The notes under the pieces: model-generated
Told to the model about the DNA's origin: nothing
The model's input: the letters and a program-made list of their open reading frames with translations, nothing else
Database searches by the model: none
DNA from: Pseudomonadota bacterium
GTDB lineage: Bacteria > Pseudomonadota > Gammaproteobacteria > Acidiferrobacterales > UBA6901
Direction: 5' to 3'
Length of the DNA stretch: 64,000 nt
NCBI GenBank assembly: GCA_021785515.1
Contig: JAJYEX010000001.1
Coordinates: 783,640 to 847,639 of the forward strand
Shown here: positions 40,931-54,338 of the stretch, one piece after another
Layout: each line of letters starts with the position of its first letter
Position numbering within the stretch: the first letter of the stretch is position 1
Translations under genes and position numbers: made by a program

Positions 40931-41776
40931 ATGGAATCCCAGAAAAAGCTTAGCAGGACATTCAGTTTCGAGTTTTACCCGCCCAAGACGGCCGAGGGCA
41001 GGGGCAGTCTGGCCCAGACCTGCGCCCAGCTCGGTCAGCTCGGGCCGCGTTTCATGTCGGTGACGTTCGGGGCCGGGGGAAGTACTCGTGAGGGGACGTT
41101 CGAAACCGTCCGGGAGATTATGGCGCACGGTTTCGATGCGGCGCCCCATATTTCCTGTGTCGGCTCGTCGCGGGACCAGTTGCGGCAGATTCTGCGCAGC
41201 TATATGGCACTGGGAGTCCGGCATTTGGTGGCGCTGCGCGGCGATCTGCCTTCGGGTGCGGTCGCCGCGGGTGAGCTGCGGTACGCCAATGAGCTGGTGG
41301 AGTTTATACGCGCGGAGACGGGTTCCCATTTTCATATTGAAGTGGCTGCCTATCCCGAAACCCATCCGCAAGCAAAAAGCGCTGCGGCCGACCGGATTAA
41401 CTTCCGGCGCAAGGTTTTCGCGGGCGCGAATTCGGCCATTACGCAATACTTTTACAATGCGGATTCGTATTTTCGTTTCGTGGAGGACTGCGAGGACCTG
41501 GGCCTGGACATCGCCATTGTGCCCGGAATCATGCCGATTACGAATTTCAAGCAGCTCGCCCGTTTTTCGGATGCGTGTGGCGCAGAAATTCCGCGCTGGA
41601 TCCGCAGACGCCTGGAAGACTACGGGGAAGATCTTGAGGCCATTCGCGCCTTCGGTCTGGATGTGACGACCGAGCTCTGCGACCGCCTGCTTGCCGCCGG
41701 AGCCCCGGGGCTGCATTTTTATACACTTAACCGCGCCGGCCCGACAAACACGATCTGGGAACGGCTTGCGCTCTGA
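40931..41776 (+). CDS. metF: Methylenetetrahydrofolate reductase [NAD(P)H]
   Basis: FSFEFYPPKTAEG; FMSVTFGAGGSTREGTFETV; ISCVGSSRDQLR. Confidence 0.96.
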   Translation: MESQKKLSRTFSFEFYPPKTAEGRGSLAQTCAQLGQLGPRFMSVTFGAGGSTREGTFETVREIMAHGFDAAPHISCVGSSRDQLRQILRSYMALGVRHLVALRGDLPSGAVAAGELRYANELVEFIRAETGSHFHIEVAAYPETHPQAKSAAADRINFRRKVFAGANSAITQYFYNADSYFRFVEDCEDLGLDIAIVPGIMPITNFKQLARFSDACGAEIPRWIRRRLEDYGEDLEAIRAFGLDVTTELCDRLLAAGAPGLHFYTLNRAGPTNTIWERLAL

Positions 41777-42011
41777 AAGGCCTTATCGGATGCGTGCGGG
41801 CGGCGTTTTTGCGGGACGACGCAGGCAGCCGTTGACGCTGGTCTGATATCAGCCGCCCATGGGCACGCGTCACCAAAACCAGCCCTCTTCGTTGCCCTTG
41901 CGCAGAATCCCCTTATTTACTGTATTCTTAACGGGCGGACATTTTTGAGCACAGTGCCGCCCAGCGTCGGCACCCGCTTTAACTTACATGGTGAGATAGG
42001 CGTCGAAGCAG

Positions 42012-42533
42012 ATGGAATCGGGTCGTTACAAGCTTCTTCTGGTGGTAATCATCGTGCTTCAGATCGCCGGATTCACGGTGTTGTGGCTGCGAATTCCGTC
42101 CCGGCCGCCGGGGTCTGTCGCATCTGTTCCGGGGCTCCCCCCAGCCAACGCTGACAGCTCCGAATTCACCGCCAAGCTTCCGCAAGACCGGATATTGAGA
42201 GAAGCGGTTGCCTCTGTTTTGAGGCAGGAGCTTGCGCCCTACTTAGCGAAACTCGGCAAGGCGTCGCGCGCTGGGGATTTGCCCGGCGGGACAGCCAGCA
42301 CCGGTGCGCTTCCAACCCCCGACAGCGCCGCAAGAGAGCTGGCGGCACATCGTTCTAGGGCAGTTGTGGACCGGGCACTTGCCAGCGGGGTGTGGACTGA
42401 CGCGGACAGCAGTGCGTTGCTGCGGGTTGCCCCCATGCTGTCGGAACGGCAGCGGGAATCGCTGCTCAACAAGATCTTCGGGGCTATTAACAATCAGCAG
42501 CTTAAGCCGGTGGGATCCCTGCCATCGTTGTAA
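42012..42533 (+). CDS. Hypothetical membrane-anchored protein
   Basis: N-terminal TM (LLLVVIIVLQIAGFTVLWL) followed by soluble domain; ATG start. Confidence 0.6.
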   Translation: MESGRYKLLLVVIIVLQIAGFTVLWLRIPSRPPGSVASVPGLPPANADSSEFTAKLPQDRILREAVASVLRQELAPYLAKLGKASRAGDLPGGTASTGALPTPDSAARELAAHRSRAVVDRALASGVWTDADSSALLRVAPMLSERQRESLLNKIFGAINNQQLKPVGSLPSL

Positions 42534-42575
42534 AACGGGGGCGTGGACATTACCAGGATGCTGAGGAGGAGATGC

Positions 42576-42971
42576 ATGAAATCCGCCTTGTTGGCATTGG
42601 CGCTGTTCGGTACTGTCGCGTCGAACCCGGCACTTGCTCAGGGAGACTACGTGCCCGGGTATGTCTATATCGGCCCCAACAGCGATTACATGTACGGCAC
42701 CTTCAATAACCGCTTCAGCACCACCCCAACCCAAACCAAGACGTATATTGGTGCCGGTGGCTATGCGAACGGACTGCTCTATTTCTATGGCGAGGACGCC
42801 GACGGTCATTACTTTTACTGCTACATTCCTCCCAGCAGCCCCATCTACCAAGCGTCCGTGCAGATCAAGAACACGCTGGGGGACGGATCGCTGCTGGCCG
42901 TTGAGCGCACCCCGCCTTCAAGCGAATGCACCTCGGTGTACTCTGCAAAGGCATCACACTACCTCGATTGA
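42576..42971 (+). CDS. Hypothetical secreted protein
   Basis: Signal peptide [22 protein letters not shown]; two Cys in mature part; Tyr-rich. Confidence 0.6.
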   Translation: MKSALLALALFGTVASNPALAQGDYVPGYVYIGPNSDYMYGTFNNRFSTTPTQTKTYIGAGGYANGLLYFYGEDADGHYFYCYIPPSSPIYQASVQIKNTLGDGSLLAVERTPPSSECTSVYSAKASHYLD

Positions 42972-43309
42972 TCTGCGCGACCGGCGCACCGGCACGCGTT
43001 GTGGGTGTTCCGACACCACATTCGGCTGCGTTCCGGTGGCGATCCCCTATCCCGACCGATGGCTTACCTGCTTGCGCTGCCCGCGGGATGCCGGGCAGGA
43101 AATTGTCGGCCGTTCCAGTTTCTGTAATATAGACCGGCTCATGATGATGGCCGTCTCGCTCGGGGAACAACGGACCCGGGCGGGTCGGGCGACGAACCCG
43201 GGTAGCGCAGCCTTTCTGGCTACATCGGCCCCGCGGAGCGGAATCTCGGGTTTTTCGGACATTCGTGTATAATGCGCGGCCGTTTTCGCAGCTACGCCGG
43301 GATATTATC

Positions 43310-45130
43310 TTGATCCAGAAATTACGGAACATCGCCATCATCGCGCACGTGGACCACGGCAAGACAACGCTTGTGGATAAACTGCTGCAACAGTCCGGAA
43401 CCTTTGCGCCGCACCAGCAGGTCGGAACGCGGGTTATGGATTCTAACGACCTGGAAAAGGAGCGCGGCATCACCATTCTGGCCAAGAACACGGCCATACG
43501 CTGGCGCGATTACCGCATTAATATTATCGATACACCCGGACATGCCGATTTCGGAGGAGAAGTTGAGCGGGTGCTGTCAATGGTGGACTCGGTGCTGCTT
43601 TTGGTTGACGCAATGGACGGGCCGATGCCCCAAACCCGGTTTGTGACCCGCAAGGCCTTTGCGCAGGGTCTGAAACCCATCGTGGTTATCAACAAGATCG
43701 ACCGTCCCGGGGCCCGACCAGGATGGGTGCTTGACCAGACTTTTGACCTTTTTGACAAACTCGGCGCGACCGAGGAACAGCTCGATTTTCCGGTCGTCTA
43801 TGCCTCGGCGCTGAATGGCTATGCCGGACTTGAGCCGGGTGTGTCCTCCGGCGATATGACGCCGCTGTTTGAGACTGTCATTACCCATGTATCGGCGCCC
43901 GACGTGGATCTTGATGGGCCACTTCAGATGCAGGTTTCGAGCCTGGACTATTCGAGCTACGTCGGTGCCATAGCGATCGGAAGAATCAAACGGGGCCGGA
44001 TTCGCCCCAACCAGCCGATTGCGGTTGTTGACCGGCTCGGGAAAACGCGCGCTGCCCGGGTGCTGCAGGTCCTTGGCTTTCTTGGGTTGGAGCGCTCGGA
44101 GGTTACCGAGGCTGCTGCGGGTGACATTGTCGCCATTACCGGCGTTGATTCGCCGCACATATCCGATACGTTTTGCGATCCGGCGTGTGTGGAGGCGCTG
44201 CCACCTTTATCTGTTGACGAGCCGACGGTTACCATGTCGTTTGAGGTGAACAATTCGCCCTTTGCGGGACAGGACGGGAAGTACGTGACCAGCCGCCAGC
44301 TGCGCGAGCGGCTGGAACGGGAACTGATTACGAACGTGGCACTGCGGGTGGAGGACACCGGCAGTCCCGACAAGTTTCGCGTATCCGGACGCGGGGAACT
44401 GCATCTCGGCATCCTTATTGAAAACATGCGCCGGGAGGGTTATGAACTTGGCGTTTCGCGCCCCCAGGTGATTATCAAGGAGGTTGACGGCGAGCGGCAG
44501 GAACCGTACGAGCTGGTCAGCATAGATGTCGAGAGCCAGCACCAGGGAACGGTGATGGAGAAGCTTGGTGCCCGCAAGGGGGAACTGCTCAATATGGAGG
44601 CCGATGGCAAGGGACGGGTACGTCTTGAGTACATGGTGCCAGCGCGCGGTTTGATCGGATTCCAGACCGAGTTTCTTACCGCGACCGCCGGCAGCGGTCT
44701 GCTTTACCACGTGTTCGATCACTACGGTCCTGTGAAAAAGGGCGATGCCGGCCGGCGCACCAACGGCGTGCTTATTTCAAACGGCGTGGGCACAAGCGTG
44801 GCTTACGCACTGTGGAATCTGCAGGAGCGCGGACGGCTGTTTATTGCGCCTGGCGAGGAGCTTTACGAAGGCATGATCGTGGGAATGCACTCCCGCGACA
44901 ATGACCTGGTGGTCAACGCCATGAAGGGCAAGCAGCTTACCAACATCCGCGCGTCGGGCTCTGACGATGCCATTTTGCTCACACCGCCGATCCAGCTTAC
45001 TTTGGAGCGCGCCTTGGAATTCATCGAGGATGACGAGCTGGTCGAGGTAACTCCCAATCACATCCGCCTGCGCAAACGGCACCTGAAGGAAACTGACCGC
45101 AAGCGGGCGGAACGCAGCGCTGCCGGCTGA
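43310..45130 (+). CDS. typA: Translational GTPase TypA/BipA
   Basis: [29 protein letters not shown] start likely (LIQKLRN). Confidence 0.97.
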   Translation: MIQKLRNIAIIAHVDHGKTTLVDKLLQQSGTFAPHQQVGTRVMDSNDLEKERGITILAKNTAIRWRDYRINIIDTPGHADFGGEVERVLSMVDSVLLLVDAMDGPMPQTRFVTRKAFAQGLKPIVVINKIDRPGARPGWVLDQTFDLFDKLGATEEQLDFPVVYASALNGYAGLEPGVSSGDMTPLFETVITHVSAPDVDLDGPLQMQVSSLDYSSYVGAIAIGRIKRGRIRPNQPIAVVDRLGKTRAARVLQVLGFLGLERSEVTEAAAGDIVAITGVDSPHISDTFCDPACVEALPPLSVDEPTVTMSFEVNNSPFAGQDGKYVTSRQLRERLERELITNVALRVEDTGSPDKFRVSGRGELHLGILIENMRREGYELGVSRPQVIIKEVDGERQEPYELVSIDVESQHQGTVMEKLGARKGELLNMEADGKGRVRLEYMVPARGLIGFQTEFLTATAGSGLLYHVFDHYGPVKKGDAGRRTNGVLISNGVGTSVAYALWNLQERGRLFIAPGEELYEGMIVGMHSRDNDLVVNAMKGKQLTNIRASGSDDAILLTPPIQLTLERALEFIEDDELVEVTPNHIRLRKRHLKETDRKRAERSAAG

Positions 45131-45153
45131 GGCTTGCTCCGGGGCGGGCGGGC

Positions 45154-46737
45154 TTAGGACTGCTCGCGCGTTGTGCGGAACTCAATTTGGGGCCAGCGCT
45201 CCATCGTGAGCTGTAGATTGACGCGCGACGGAGCGAGGTAGGCAAGCTCGCCTGCGCTGTCCCGGGCCAGGTTGTCCTGGAGTTTGCGCTCAAAATCGGC
45301 CAGAACTTTCGGGTCCTGGCATGTTATCCAGCGGGCGTTGTATACACCAACCGGCTCGAAAAGCGCATCGACTCCGTATTCGTTCTGAAGGCGATGGGCA
45401 ACCACGTCGAACTGCAGAGTTCCCACGGCACCCAGGATCAGGTCGTTTGAACTTAGCGGCCGGAACAGTTGCGTGGCCCCCTCCTCGGTCAGCTGATCAA
45501 GCCCCTTCTGAAGGGCTTTGGCTTTTAGTGGATTGCGGATCTGCGCGCGCCGGAAAATTTCCGGAGCGAAATTTGGAACGCCCGTGAACTTGAGCACTTC
45601 TTTCTGGGTAAAGGTATCCCCGATCCGCATGGTACCGTGGTTGTGAAGCCCGATGATATCGCCGGCATAGGCCTCAGCCACGGCGGCCCGTTCCTGGGCC
45701 ATGAAGGTAATGGCGTTGGAGACGGTCACCTCGCGTCCGAGACGGACATGATAGAGCTTCATGCCCGGCACATATTTCCCCGAACACACCCGCAGAAAGG
45801 CGATGCGATCACGGTGATTTGGATCCATGTTTGCCTGAATCTTGAACACGAATCCCGTGAAGGCATCCTCGTCAGCATTTACTAGTCGGCCTCCGTCCCG
45901 GGGCTGCGGTCCCGGCGCAATATCCACGAACGTATCGAGCAGTTCCTGCACTCCGAAGTTGTTGATTGCCGACCCAAAGAAAACGGGCGTGAGGTGCCCG
46001 GCCAGATAGGCAGCGCGATCGAAAGTGTGGCTGGCGCCCTGTACCAGGGTCACTTCGGTGCGCAGCTCACCGGCTTGGTCGCCCAGCAGGGTATCCAGGC
46101 GTGGGTTGTCGAGTCCGTCTATGGTTTCGCCGGCATTGATACGGCCACCATGGTTTGGCGAATAAAGGTGCGTGGATTTTTCGTGCAGATGATAGATCCC
46201 GCGGAAGCGCTTGCCCATTCCGATCGGCCAGGTGACAGGGGCGCATCGTATTTGTAGGACCCGCTCTACCTCGTCCAGCACTTCCATGGGATCACGCCCT
46301 TCGCGATCCAGCTTGTTGATGAACGTGGTGATGGGCGTATTTCGTAGGCGACATACTTCCATAAGCTTGATGGTCCGCTCTTCGACGCCCTTGGCGGCGT
46401 CGATGACCACGAGGGCAGAATCGACTGCGGTAAGCGTGCGGTACGTGTCTTCGGAAAAGTCCTCATGACCAGGCGTATCGAGCAGATTGACGATGCGCTC
46501 ATGGTAGGGAAACTGCATCACCGAGGAAGTGACCGAGATCCCGCGTTGCTTTTCCAGTTCCATCCAGTCGGAGGTGGCATGGCGGGCGGCCTTGCGGCCC
46601 TTCACGGTACCGGCTAGCTGTATGGCCCCTCCGAATAGCAGGAGCTTTTCGGTCAGGGTGGTTTTGCCAGCATCCGGATGGGAAATGATGGCGAAGGTTC
46701 GCCGGCGGGACGCTTCGCGGCGGATTTCTGCTGACAT
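45154..46737 (-). CDS. prfC: Peptide chain release factor 3
   Basis: [38 protein letters not shown]. Confidence 0.97.
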   Translation of the reverse strand: MSAEIRREASRRRTFAIISHPDAGKTTLTEKLLLFGGAIQLAGTVKGRKAARHATSDWMELEKQRGISVTSSVMQFPYHERIVNLLDTPGHEDFSEDTYRTLTAVDSALVVIDAAKGVEERTIKLMEVCRLRNTPITTFINKLDREGRDPMEVLDEVERVLQIRCAPVTWPIGMGKRFRGIYHLHEKSTHLYSPNHGGRINAGETIDGLDNPRLDTLLGDQAGELRTEVTLVQGASHTFDRAAYLAGHLTPVFFGSAINNFGVQELLDTFVDIAPGPQPRDGGRLVNADEDAFTGFVFKIQANMDPNHRDRIAFLRVCSGKYVPGMKLYHVRLGREVTVSNAITFMAQERAAVAEAYAGDIIGLHNHGTMRIGDTFTQKEVLKFTGVPNFAPEIFRRAQIRNPLKAKALQKGLDQLTEEGATQLFRPLSSNDLILGAVGTLQFDVVAHRLQNEYGVDALFEPVGVYNARWITCQDPKVLADFERKLQDNLARDSAGELAYLAPSRVNLQLTMERWPQIEFRTTREQS

Positions 46738-46939
46738 GGCTAAGCTGGCGTTCAAAAAAGGTGCGAAGCATAACTCGAATCGGGGCCGGCGACCAGCTGA
46801 ATGGGGCGGCCGTGGATTTCGGTGTGGGCACCGGTATACTGGCGCGCAGTCCACTGCCGCCTGCCTCAGAGGCGGTCAGTTGGGGGCGATGCGCCGGGTT
46901 AGCCCCGGTTCGAACAACGGGGACGCTGAAAACTCGGTT

Positions 46940-47896
46940 ATGCATGGTTTATACCCTGAAATCAGGCCGTACGCCGAACACAATTTGGCAGTATCAGACG
47001 GCCATGTGCTTTACGTCGAGGAATCCGGCAATCCCGACGGATTGCCGGTTGTGTTTGTGCATGGCGGGCCCGGGGCAGGCTGCGAGAGCTACCATCGGCA
47101 ATTTTTTGACCCGTTGATTTACCGGATTATTCTGTTTGACCAGCGCGGCGCCGGACGCTCGCGCCCTCATGCATCGCTCGACGGCAACACGACCGGGAAG
47201 CTGGTGGAGGACATGGAGGCGTTAAGACAGCATCTTGGTGTACATCGCTGGGTCTTGTTTGGCGGGTCCTGGGGTTCCACCCTGAGCCTTGTGTACGCCG
47301 AGGCTTATCCCGAGACGGTACTGGGGCTGATATTGCGCGGCATATTTTTGTGCCGGCAATGGGAGATCGACTGGTTTTATCGGCAGGGTGCGAACCGGAT
47401 ATTTCCGGACTATTGGGAGGAGTTTATTGCACCGGTTGCGCAGGCGGATCGGCATGATCCGGTTGGTGCGCACCACCGCCTTCTTACAGGCAGCGATGAG
47501 GTCGCACGGATGGTTTCGGCCAAGGCCTGGTCAGTTTGGGAAGGACGAACGGCCACGCTGGCGCCGCGACAGGCCGTGGTCGATTTTTTTGGGGATCCGC
47601 GTCTTGCGCTCGCGCTGGCGCGCATTGAGGCTCACTATTTTGTTCACAACAGCTTTCTTGAGCCGGATCAGATTTTGCGTGACGTCGGGCGTTTGCAGGG
47701 GATTCCGGGCATTCTTGTTCAGGGCCGCTATGACATGGCCTGTCCGCTGCAGAGCGCCTGGGAACTGCATAGGGCTTGGGTCGGCTCCGAACTTGAGATC
47801 ATACCTGCGGCCGGTCATTCGGGGCGTGAACCGGGAATTACGGACGCTTTGGTTCGGGCCACCCGGAAATTTCAGCGCCTGGCGCTGGCGGGTTAG
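46940..47896 (+). CDS. pip: Proline iminopeptidase
   Basis: MHGLYPEIRPYAEHNLAVSDGHVLYVEESGNPDGLPVVFVHGGPGAGCESYHRQFFDP; GGSWGS nucleophile elbow. Confidence 0.96.
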   Translation: MHGLYPEIRPYAEHNLAVSDGHVLYVEESGNPDGLPVVFVHGGPGAGCESYHRQFFDPLIYRIILFDQRGAGRSRPHASLDGNTTGKLVEDMEALRQHLGVHRWVLFGGSWGSTLSLVYAEAYPETVLGLILRGIFLCRQWEIDWFYRQGANRIFPDYWEEFIAPVAQADRHDPVGAHHRLLTGSDEVARMVSAKAWSVWEGRTATLAPRQAVVDFFGDPRLALALARIEAHYFVHNSFLEPDQILRDVGRLQGIPGILVQGRYDMACPLQSAWELHRAWVGSELEIIPAAGHSGREPGITDALVRATRKFQRLALAG

Positions 47897-47902
47897 GTCG
47901 CC

Positions 47903-48730
47903 ATGGGGGTTTATGCGATCGGGGACATCCAGGGCTGTGCGGGGGCCCTGTACGCGTTGCTGGACCGCTTAGACTTTCGGAGCGAGCGCGACGAGCTGTG
48001 GTTTACGGGAGATCTTGTCAATCGCGGACCGGCGTCTGCGGAGGTGTTGCGGTTTGTCCGGGGCTTGGGAGACGGCGCGCGGGTCGTTTTGGGGAACCAC
48101 GACTTGCATCTGCTGGCGGTGGCCGCCGGCCGTGGCCGCAGCCACCGGCAGGATACGCTTGAGGATGTGCTGCAGGCACGCGATCGCGATGAGCTGTTGG
48201 ACTGGCTGCGGACGAGACCGCTGCTACATCATGACGCCGATCTTGGTTTTACGCTTGTGCATGCAGGGTTGCTGCCTTCGTGGGATCTTGCGCGGGCGGT
48301 GAATTTGGCCACGGAGGCCGAAGCAGTGATTAGGTCGCCCGCCAATACCGCATTTTTCGATCACATGTATGGCAACTCGCCCGATCACTGGAGCGAAGAT
48401 CTCAGGGGGTGGGAGCGACTGCGTGTGGTGGTGAACGCCTTTACGCGTTTGCGCTATTGCGATGTCGCGGGCAGGATGGACCTGCGACAGAAGGGTGCTC
48501 CAGGAACACAACCTGCCGGGCTGCTGCCTTGGTTTGAGGTACCGGGACGCGCGAGCCACGACCTTCAGATCGTGTTTGGCCACTGGTCCACACTGGGCTT
48601 GTGGCACGGGGGCGGAGTAGTCGGGCTGGATACGGGTTGCCTTTGGGGTGGTGAGCTTTCGGCGGCGCGACTGGATGGGAAGCTGTCATTTTTCAGCGTC
48701 CCGTGTGGGGCGCAGCAGCCCCCCGCTTAG
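47903..48730 (+). CDS. apaH: Symmetrical bis(5'-nucleosyl)-tetraphosphatase
   Basis: VYAIGDIQGCAGALYALLDRLDF...LVNRGPASAEVLRFV...GNHDLHLLAVAAG. Confidence 0.96.
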   Translation: MGVYAIGDIQGCAGALYALLDRLDFRSERDELWFTGDLVNRGPASAEVLRFVRGLGDGARVVLGNHDLHLLAVAAGRGRSHRQDTLEDVLQARDRDELLDWLRTRPLLHHDADLGFTLVHAGLLPSWDLARAVNLATEAEAVIRSPANTAFFDHMYGNSPDHWSEDLRGWERLRVVVNAFTRLRYCDVAGRMDLRQKGAPGTQPAGLLPWFEVPGRASHDLQIVFGHWSTLGLWHGGGVVGLDTGCLWGGELSAARLDGKLSFFSVPCGAQQPPA

Positions 48731-48815
48731 TATTGCCACACGGGGTTTAGGGTCACACCAAAGAGATGAGAAATTGGTATTATGGGCGCAACTGATATGG
48801 AGCTGGGAGCCGGAC

Positions 48816-49190
48816 GTGGCTAAACATCACATCGACGTCTCGGTTAAGTCCGCTTATGTCGAAGGGCAATCTGCCCCTGAATCCAACCGCTACGTGTTCG
48901 CGTATACGGTGCGGATCACGAATCACGGCAGCGTCGCGGCGAAGCTTCGGACGCGTCACTGGATCATCACGGACGCAAACAACAAGGTCCAGGAAGTTCA
49001 CGGTCCTGGTGTGGTTGGCGAGCAGCCCTACCTGCCGCCGGGAAAGAGTTTTGAGTACACCAGCGGCGCCATACTGGAGACGCCTTTCGGAAGTATGCGA
49101 GGCAGCTATCAGATGGTCGCCGACGATGGCGTGGAGTTCAACGCCGATATTCCCGCTTTCGTGCTCACTATCCCACGCACTTTGCACTAG
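48816..49190 (+). CDS. apaG: Co2+/Mg2+ efflux protein ApaG
   Basis: YVFAYTVRITNHGSVAAKLRTRHWIITDANNKVQEVHGPGVVGEQPYLPPGKSFEYTSG; GTG start. Confidence 0.95.
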   Translation: MAKHHIDVSVKSAYVEGQSAPESNRYVFAYTVRITNHGSVAAKLRTRHWIITDANNKVQEVHGPGVVGEQPYLPPGKSFEYTSGAILETPFGSMRGSYQMVADDGVEFNADIPAFVLTIPRTLH

Positions 49191-49372
49191 GGCCGGTTGT
49201 AGCCCCCGTGGGTGAGGGATTAGCAGCTGACGGAGTCATGCCGAGGACCGTCCCTGTTGCGGGGTCATATCCGGGCGACGTCGGTACTCCTCGCAACCTG
49301 ATACGCTCGCCACGGAAGACTGCGGCGGCTTGGTATTCGGGAAGCGCACCTACCGAGGGCTATGCGCCAGAA

Positions 49373-51811
<2,439 letters not shown>

Positions 51812-51834
51812 TTAGTCTAACATTTTCATAGGCA

Positions 51835-52935
51835 TTAGTTCTGATTTCTTTGCATCAATTTGGGTGTGCGTCCCGACAGCAGCTGTCCATGTTCCACGTG
51901 AAACACTTTGGCATCAGCATTGGGATTGACCCCCAACTGGTCTGTCAAAGCGGTCATGAAAACCTGCGCTCCGACGCCTTCAAGCCCTGCCAGGATCCGT
52001 TGTTGATGGGCACTATCCAGCTCAGCCGCCAGATCATCGGCCAAAAGAACACAGGGCCGATCGGCGTGTTGAATGAATAGCCGAAGCTGAGCAAGTCGCA
52101 GGGCGATAACCAGAACCTTCTGCTGACCGTGTGATGGTAGCGATGGGCTACCATCCAAATGCAGGGTCAGGCGCAGGTCTGCATGGTGGGGGCCGTGACC
52201 GGTATAGCCACGACGCAGATCCATTGGCTGACTGGCACGAAAAACGTCTTGTAACCGCTCACCCCGGTCCCAGCCGCTTTCAAACGCTAAATTTGGATCG
52301 GTATCAGGGAGCAGTTGTGTAGCGATTTCACGAAATTCTGGTTCGAGCCGACGGAAAAATTCTCGGCGCGACCGATCCAACCCCTCACCACAGCTGGAAA
52401 GTTGCTCATCCCAAACTTGATGAAGTAACGAATGTTGGCGTAGTGCCGCATTTCGTTGCATCAGCATCCTCCGGTAGCGGAGCCACTCGGGGTAAAAGTT
52501 TGGTTCCACGTGAAACAACCACCAGTCCAAAAGCCCTCTTCGGTACCGACTACTCCGCAGGAACTCGTAATGGAGTTCGGGGGTGATCGCTAACAATGGA
52601 ATATACTGTGCGAGCGCGGCGGGGCTTCGTACTCCCCGCCCATCTACCCGCATAGTCCGATCTTGTCCGTTTAAACCAAATCCCAAACGGTGCTCAACAT
52701 CATCCCTGTCAACCACCGCTGCGTGGACCACAAACTCCTGACTTCCACGCCGCCTTAATTCTGCCAACCGCTGCGTTCGAAACGATCTTCCTGTACCCAG
52801 TACATGAATCGCTTCGATAATGCTCGTTTTGCCGGCCGCATTGGGCCCAACAAAAATATTCAGCCTTTCGTGGGGCTCCAGGACGACATTTTCAAAAAGA
52901 CGGAAGTCCCGAATCTCTAGGTGTTCTAGCGGCAT
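51835..52935 (-). CDS. recF: DNA replication/repair protein RecF
   Basis: LEHLEIRDFRLFENVVLEPHERLNIFVGPNAAGKTSIIEAIHVLGTGRSFR. Confidence 0.97.
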   Translation of the reverse strand: MPLEHLEIRDFRLFENVVLEPHERLNIFVGPNAAGKTSIIEAIHVLGTGRSFRTQRLAELRRRGSQEFVVHAAVVDRDDVEHRLGFGLNGQDRTMRVDGRGVRSPAALAQYIPLLAITPELHYEFLRSSRYRRGLLDWWLFHVEPNFYPEWLRYRRMLMQRNAALRQHSLLHQVWDEQLSSCGEGLDRSRREFFRRLEPEFREIATQLLPDTDPNLAFESGWDRGERLQDVFRASQPMDLRRGYTGHGPHHADLRLTLHLDGSPSLPSHGQQKVLVIALRLAQLRLFIQHADRPCVLLADDLAAELDSAHQQRILAGLEGVGAQVFMTALTDQLGVNPNADAKVFHVEHGQLLSGRTPKLMQRNQN

Positions 52936-52966
52936 ACCCCCGCCTACACCACTCTCTGATGCGAGC

Positions 52967-54067
52967 TCACAGACGCATCGGCATTACCACATACCGGTTA
53001 CTGGCGTCACCCGGCGCATGCAGCACACAACTGCTGTTCGAATCAGTCAGCCCCAGCTCGACCTCATCACCGTCGATAGCCCCCACGGCTTCCATGATGT
53101 AGTTAACATTAAATCCGATCTCCAGCTCGTCTCCGCTGTACTCAACCGCCACCTCTTCTTGCGCTTCCTCCTGTTCCGGATTGTGCGCGGTCAATTTCAT
53201 TACCCCTCTGGCCAGCGCCATCCGCACCCCCCGGTACTTCTCATTCGATAGGATCGCCACCCGATTTAACGATTCCCGAAACAGATCCCGGCCAACGCGT
53301 ACCCGAATCTGTTGTCCTTGCGGGATCACTTTGTGGTAGTCCGGAAAGCGTCCATCAATGAGCTTCGAAGTGAACGTCAAGTCCTTCCTTACGAATCGGA
53401 TGTGGTTTGCGCCCCCCTTCATCTCGATCTCGTCGTCCACATCATCCAAAAAACGCGTCACCTCCAGCACGCCCTTCCTGGGTATGATCCCTTGGCGCGT
53501 CCCACCCACCCCGCTCACTAGCGTGGTTTCGCCCAGCGCCATCCGGTGCCCATCGGTCGCGACTGCGGTAAGTTTTCCTTCGCTAACCTCTAACAATAAC
53601 CCATTCAGATAATATCTAACATCTTGTTGCGCCATGCAAAACTGCGTCTTCTGAAATAACCGCCCCAAGGTCCGCTGCGGTACGTTTAGCATCCAGTCCC
53701 ATTGCGCTGTCTCGATGCTCGGAAAGTCGCCAGCAGACATCGTCAACAGTGAAAACCGGCTGCGTCCAGAGCGTACCAACAACTTTGCCTTATCAAGACG
53801 CAAATCCAACACGGCCTCCGATGGCAAAGCTCGACAGATATCGAGTAACTTCCGTGCCGGTGCAGTGAACTCCCCTTCGCTTGCATTCGCAGTTTCTACA
53901 TTAACGATAACCTCTACCTCGAGGTCGGTACCGGTTAGTGTCAAAACGCCCTCCCGATACCGCAATAACACATTCGACAAAATGGGTAAGGTCTGCCGAC
54001 GCTCTGCCACCCCTGCCACCAAACTGAGCGGCTTTAACAGCTGATCGCGTTGTATCGTCATCTGCAT
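52967..54067 (-). CDS. dnaN: DNA polymerase III beta sliding clamp
   Basis: MQMTIQRDQLLKPLSLVAGVAERRQTLPILSNVLL; C-terminal YVVMPMRL. Confidence 0.98.
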   Translation of the reverse strand: MQMTIQRDQLLKPLSLVAGVAERRQTLPILSNVLLRYREGVLTLTGTDLEVEVIVNVETANASEGEFTAPARKLLDICRALPSEAVLDLRLDKAKLLVRSGRSRFSLLTMSAGDFPSIETAQWDWMLNVPQRTLGRLFQKTQFCMAQQDVRYYLNGLLLEVSEGKLTAVATDGHRMALGETTLVSGVGGTRQGIIPRKGVLEVTRFLDDVDDEIEMKGGANHIRFVRKDLTFTSKLIDGRFPDYHKVIPQGQQIRVRVGRDLFRESLNRVAILSNEKYRGVRMALARGVMKLTAHNPEQEEAQEEVAVEYSGDELEIGFNVNYIMEAVGAIDGDEVELGLTDSNSSCVLHAPGDASNRYVVMPMRL

Positions 54068-54338
54068 AACGTGTTCTCGGTGTAATTCCCAATCTATGTC
54101 AGTTCATTGCAATAATGTTATTAGTAAACATAACCCAGTAATTGATACTACTAGTCGCCTGCCTTTCTGGGGTTAAGTCCAATAATTCCTCTGTATATCG
54201 GTACTTACCAGTACTCCTAGCCTGTGAATAACCCTGGCTGAGCACCATGGAAAACTCTTTAAGAACTGTGAATAAGCGGGTTCCATTTCTCCTGGCCTGA
54301 TTCCTTGGCTTGGATATCCACAGCCCCGCACAAGATAT
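54068..54338. other. Putative replication origin (oriC) in dnaA-dnaN spacer
   Basis: Two TGTGAATAA (DnaA boxes, consensus TTWTNCACA reversed) at 54223-54231 and 54267-54275, near-box ATATCCACA at 54314-54322, flanked by an AT-rich stretch about 54103-54155. Confidence 0.6.

Noticed and set aside
48731-49190. apaG located downstream of apaH as an anomaly
   Set aside because: The order differs from the common apaG-apaH arrangement, but both genes look intact and such permutations are unremarkable.
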